This document shows positions 61,031 to 64,000 of a DNA stretch of 64,000 nt, piece after piece. The stretch covers positions 1 to 64,000 of the forward strand of contig CACPPH010000002.1 in assembly GCA_902635795.1 (NCBI GenBank), in the 5' to 3' direction. The notes beneath the pieces are model-generated. The model was not told the origin of the DNA. It ran no database searches and worked only from the letters and a program-made list of their open reading frames with translations. How positions within the stretch are numbered: the stretch's first letter is position 1; each line of letters begins with the position of its first letter. Both the position numbers and the translations under genes were made by a program. This DNA is from an uncultured Pelagibacteraceae bacterium (lineage in GTDB: Bacteria > Pseudomonadota > Alphaproteobacteria > Pelagibacterales > Pelagibacteraceae).

Positions 61031-63162
61031 CCTTTATTTTGTCTATTTTCGACAAGAGATGTTACTACACTAGGATCCGCCAACGTTGTTGTGTCTCCTA
61101 AATTATCAGGTTCATTGGCAGCAATTTTTCTTAAAATTCTTCTCATAATTTTTCCAGATCTTGTTTTTGGTAATCCAGGTGCAAATTGAATTACATCCGG
61201 TGTAGCTATTGGACCGATTTGTTTTCTAACCCAAAGTTTAAGATCTCTTTCTAAATCTCCAGTAGGGTTTTCACCAGCGTTTAAAGTAACATAACAATAT
61301 AACCCGTTGCCTTTTATGCTATGCGGAAATCCGACCACAGCAGCCTCAGCTACTTTAGGATGAGCTACGAATGCACTTTCAATCTCAGCTGTTCCAAGAT
61401 TATGGCCCGATACAATAATAACATCATCCACTCTTCCTGTAATCCAATAATAACCGTCTTTGTCTCTTCTGCATCCGTCCCCAGTAAAATATTTTCCATC
61501 AAATTGAGAAAAGTAGGTATCTATAAATCTTTGATGATCTCCATAAACTGTTCGCATTTGACCCGGCCAAGAAGAAGCCATACAAAGTCTTCCCTTGCCT
61601 TCCCCTTTTACAGTTTTACCATCTTTATCAACTAAAACTGGTTTGATGCCGTAAAAAGGTTTAGTTGCTGAGCCAGGCTTTAAATCTATTGCTCCAGGTT
61701 GAGGCGCAATTAAAATTCCTCCAGTTTCTGTTTGCCACCAAGTATCAACAATTGGACATCTAGAGTCCCCAACTATCTTATAATACCACATCCAAGCCTC
61801 TGGATTTATGGGCTCTCCAACAGTTCCTAATAATTTTAGCGTTTTTCTACTTGTTTTTTTTACAGGCTTATCTCCCTCTCGCATCAAAGCTCTTATTGCT
61901 GTTGGAGCAGTATAAAAAATATTTACTTTATATTTATCAACTATTTGCCACCATCTTGAGCTATCTGGATAATTTGGAACTCCTTCAAACATAATAGTTG
62001 TAGCTCCATTAGATAGAGGTCCGTAAATAATATAACTATGACCTGTTACCCAACCTATGTCAGCTGTGCACCAATAAATATCATTAGCTTTATAGTCAAA
62101 AATATACTGATGGGTCATCGAAGCATAAACCATGTATCCACCTGTAGTATGTAGAACACCTTTAGGTTTTCCAGTAGAACCAGAAGTATATAAAATAAAT
62201 AGCGGGTCTTCTGCGCCCATTTCCTCCGGATCACATTTTGATGGAACTGATGAAATTAGCTCTTTGTAAGAAACATCTCTTTCATTATTCCAATCAACTT
62301 GATTGCCAGTTCTCTCAACAACTACACATTTTTTTACCCCAGGACATTGATCTAAGGCCTCATCAGCAATTTTTTTTAACGGAATTATTTTTCCACCTCT
62401 AACTCCTTCGTCCGCAGTTATCAAATATTCAGACTCGCAATCAGTAATTCTCGTAGCTATCGAGTCAGGTGAAAAACCACCAAATATAATTGAGTGAACA
62501 GCACCAATTCTTGCACAAGCCAACATAATGTAAGCTAATTCAGGGATCATAGTCAGATAAATTGTAACTCTATCTCCTTTTTGTATACCTAAACTTTTAA
62601 GGCCATTTGCAGCTTTACATACGTTTTGGTGCAATTCTTTGTAAGAAATTTTTTTTGTATCAGCGGGATCATCGCCGACCCAAATGATTGCTGTTTTGCT
62701 TGGATTTTTCTTTAAATGTCTATCTATACAATTCGCCGAAGCATTTAAAGTTCCATCATAATACCATTTTATTTTTACCTCATCTTTACTGTATTTTACG
62801 TCTTTAATTTTTGTATACTTTTTCATCCAAGTAATTCTTTTTCCCTCTTTAGCCCAAAATTTATCGTTTTCTTTAATAGACATCTTATATTTCTTTTTAT
62901 ATTTAGAATCGTTGACGTAAGCATGATTTGCCCAACTATCTGAGACTTTTATAACTGAATTGCCGTCGCTATCTTTTGAGTGTACGGGAGCTTTAAAATT
63001 AATTCGTCTTACTCTTCTAGTTTTTTTTCTGGATTTTTTTCTTTTTTTGGATTTTCTAGTTTTTTTTCTAGACCTACTGATTTTTCTAGACTTTTTAACT
63101 TTTCTAGATTTCTTCCTATATTTTTTTACTTTTGATTTTTTCTTTTTTTTCTTTTTAGCCAC
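61027..63162 (-). CDS. acs: Acetyl-CoA synthetase with Lys/Arg-rich N-terminal extension
   Basis: [51 protein letters not shown]; extra basic N-terminus. Confidence 0.97.
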   Translation of the reverse strand: MAKKKKKKKSKVKKYRKKSRKVKKSRKISRSRKKTRKSKKRKKSRKKTRRVRRINFKAPVHSKDSDGNSVIKVSDSWANHAYVNDSKYKKKYKMSIKENDKFWAKEGKRITWMKKYTKIKDVKYSKDEVKIKWYYDGTLNASANCIDRHLKKNPSKTAIIWVGDDPADTKKISYKELHQNVCKAANGLKSLGIQKGDRVTIYLTMIPELAYIMLACARIGAVHSIIFGGFSPDSIATRITDCESEYLITADEGVRGGKIIPLKKIADEALDQCPGVKKCVVVERTGNQVDWNNERDVSYKELISSVPSKCDPEEMGAEDPLFILYTSGSTGKPKGVLHTTGGYMVYASMTHQYIFDYKANDIYWCTADIGWVTGHSYIIYGPLSNGATTIMFEGVPNYPDSSRWWQIVDKYKVNIFYTAPTAIRALMREGDKPVKKTSRKTLKLLGTVGEPINPEAWMWYYKIVGDSRCPIVDTWWQTETGGILIAPQPGAIDLKPGSATKPFYGIKPVLVDKDGKTVKGEGKGRLCMASSWPGQMRTVYGDHQRFIDTYFSQFDGKYFTGDGCRRDKDGYYWITGRVDDVIIVSGHNLGTAEIESAFVAHPKVAEAAVVGFPHSIKGNGLYCYVTLNAGENPTGDLERDLKLWVRKQIGPIATPDVIQFAPGLPKTRSGKIMRRILRKIAANEPDNLGDTTTLADPSVVTSLVENRQNKG

Positions 63163-63179
63163 AAATTCCCCTAAATTTT

Positions 63180-63593
63180 TTATATTTTACCCATGTTACA
63201 AATAATTTTCCAGCTTTTATAATCTATTGGCATCACTGACAATCTGCTTTGTTTTATCAACGCTAAATGAGATATTTTCTTGTTTTTTTTAATTTTTTCC
63301 AGAGAAATAGCCCTTTTAAATTTACTTACAAACCTAACTTGAACGGCCACAAATCTTTTTTTCTTATCAGTTCTATCGATAAAAGCTGATTTAATTACTT
63401 TTACTATGCCAACAATTTCTTTTCCGATATTTGAATGATAGAAAAAACATAAATCACCATTTTTCATTTTTCTCAAATTATTTGAGGCTTGATAATTTCT
63501 AACTCCATCCCAGGCAGCACCTTTCATGCCAGCTTTTATTTGCTGATCAATCGACCAAACATCAGGCTCAGACTTAAGTAACCAATATTTCAT
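63180..63593 (-). CDS. EVE-domain protein
   Basis: [20 protein letters not shown]...[28 protein letters not shown]. Confidence 0.94.
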   Translation of the reverse strand: MKYWLLKSEPDVWSIDQQIKAGMKGAAWDGVRNYQASNNLRKMKNGDLCFFYHSNIGKEIVGIVKVIKSAFIDRTDKKKRFVAVQVRFVSKFKRAISLEKIKKNKKISHLALIKQSRLSVMPIDYKSWKIICNMGKI

Positions 63594-64000
63594 TATAACT
63601 TTAAACCTGGCCCTTTCATGTACGGGGCATTTTCATCCAAAGGCCATCTAGATCTAGCATTAACATCTATTTCATTTAATAATTTTTTTTTAAATCTTTT
63701 AATACCTGCCCAAGCAATCATAGCAGCGTTATCACCACAAAATTTTAAATTAGGATAAATAACTTTAAATCCTATTTCTTTTGAAAGTTTTTTTAAATTT
63801 TCTCTTATTGAAATATTAGCAGCCACACCTCCGGCTACAACTAGATTAACATTTGATGAATTAATATTTTTTTTAAACATTTCAATTGCAATTTTTGTTT
63901 TTTTAAAAAGAATTTTGTTTATGGTATTTTGGAAAGAAGCTGCAAGATCAAATTTTAATTTTTTGTTTCCATTTATTTTTTTTGACTCTCTTAAAACTGC
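63593..64000 (-). CDS. tsaD: tRNA threonylcarbamoyltransferase TsaD, C-terminal part (runs off window end)
   Basis: LVVAGGVAANISIRENL; CGDNAAMIAWAG; ARSRWPLDE; frame stays open to position 64000. Confidence 0.94.
   Translation of the reverse strand, partial: AVLRESKKINGNKKLKFDLAASFQNTINKILFKKTKIAIEMFKKNINSSNVNLVVAGGVAANISIRENLKKLSKEIGFKVIYPNLKFCGDNAAMIAWAGIKRFKKKLLNEIDVNARSRWPLDENAPYMKGPGLKL

Noticed and set aside
62960-63205. 81-aa + strand ORF rich in Phe/Leu/Asp
   Set aside because: Exact antisense of the Lys/Arg-rich start of acs; composition is a mirror artefact.
1-64000. CRISPR arrays, transposons, prophage, toxin-antitoxin or defence systems
   Set aside because: No regular spaced repeats, transposase, integrase or defence domains seen; gene content is core housekeeping.
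1-64000. Known SAR11 riboswitches (glycine, SAM-V)
   Set aside because: Intergenic leaders are mostly very short and I saw no matching conserved cores; a covariance-model scan would be needed to exclude them.

Overview
This 64 kb window looks like core chromosome from a low-GC, streamlined alphaproteobacterium, most likely SAR11/Pelagibacterales. That placement is an inference from gene content, gene order and AT richness. I found about 74 protein genes, one tRNA (Gly-GCC), and no mobile elements, CRISPR array or rRNA. Main blocks: tRNA modification and iron regulation (phoH-miaB-fur-tsaB, with tsaD at the far end); grpE-dnaK-dnaJ; the parB-parA-rsmG-mnmG-mnmE segregation cluster with two parS-like palindromes inside rsmG; ftsK-lolA; hisBHAFE; hslVU; and secB/dnaQ-coaE-aroE-maf-ppsR diverging from hemE-hemH-hemJ-rho. 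The ppsR-hemE intergenic gap has the Caulobacter/Rickettsia-type oriC context. After it come tRNA-Gly, purH, rpe, a DUF4212/SSS symporter pair and acs. Most worth a second look: (1) the candidate oriC at 48595-48866 with three TGTTNATAA boxes; (2) a 40-aa ArfA-like ribosome-rescue ORF missing from the ORF track and coupled to a pseudo-receiver regulator; (3) a Lys/Arg-rich N-terminal tail on acetyl-CoA synthetase; (4) several divergent gene pairs whose start codons abut or overlap; (5) an intrinsic terminator lying inside the 3' end of a ThiE-like gene; (6) two parS-like sites; (7) a sigma32-type promoter before dnaK; (8) a perfect 18-bp palindrome between the symporter operon and an unknown gene. 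I did not identify a clearly novel multi-gene system. All calls come from reading the sequence and protein motifs; no searches were run.
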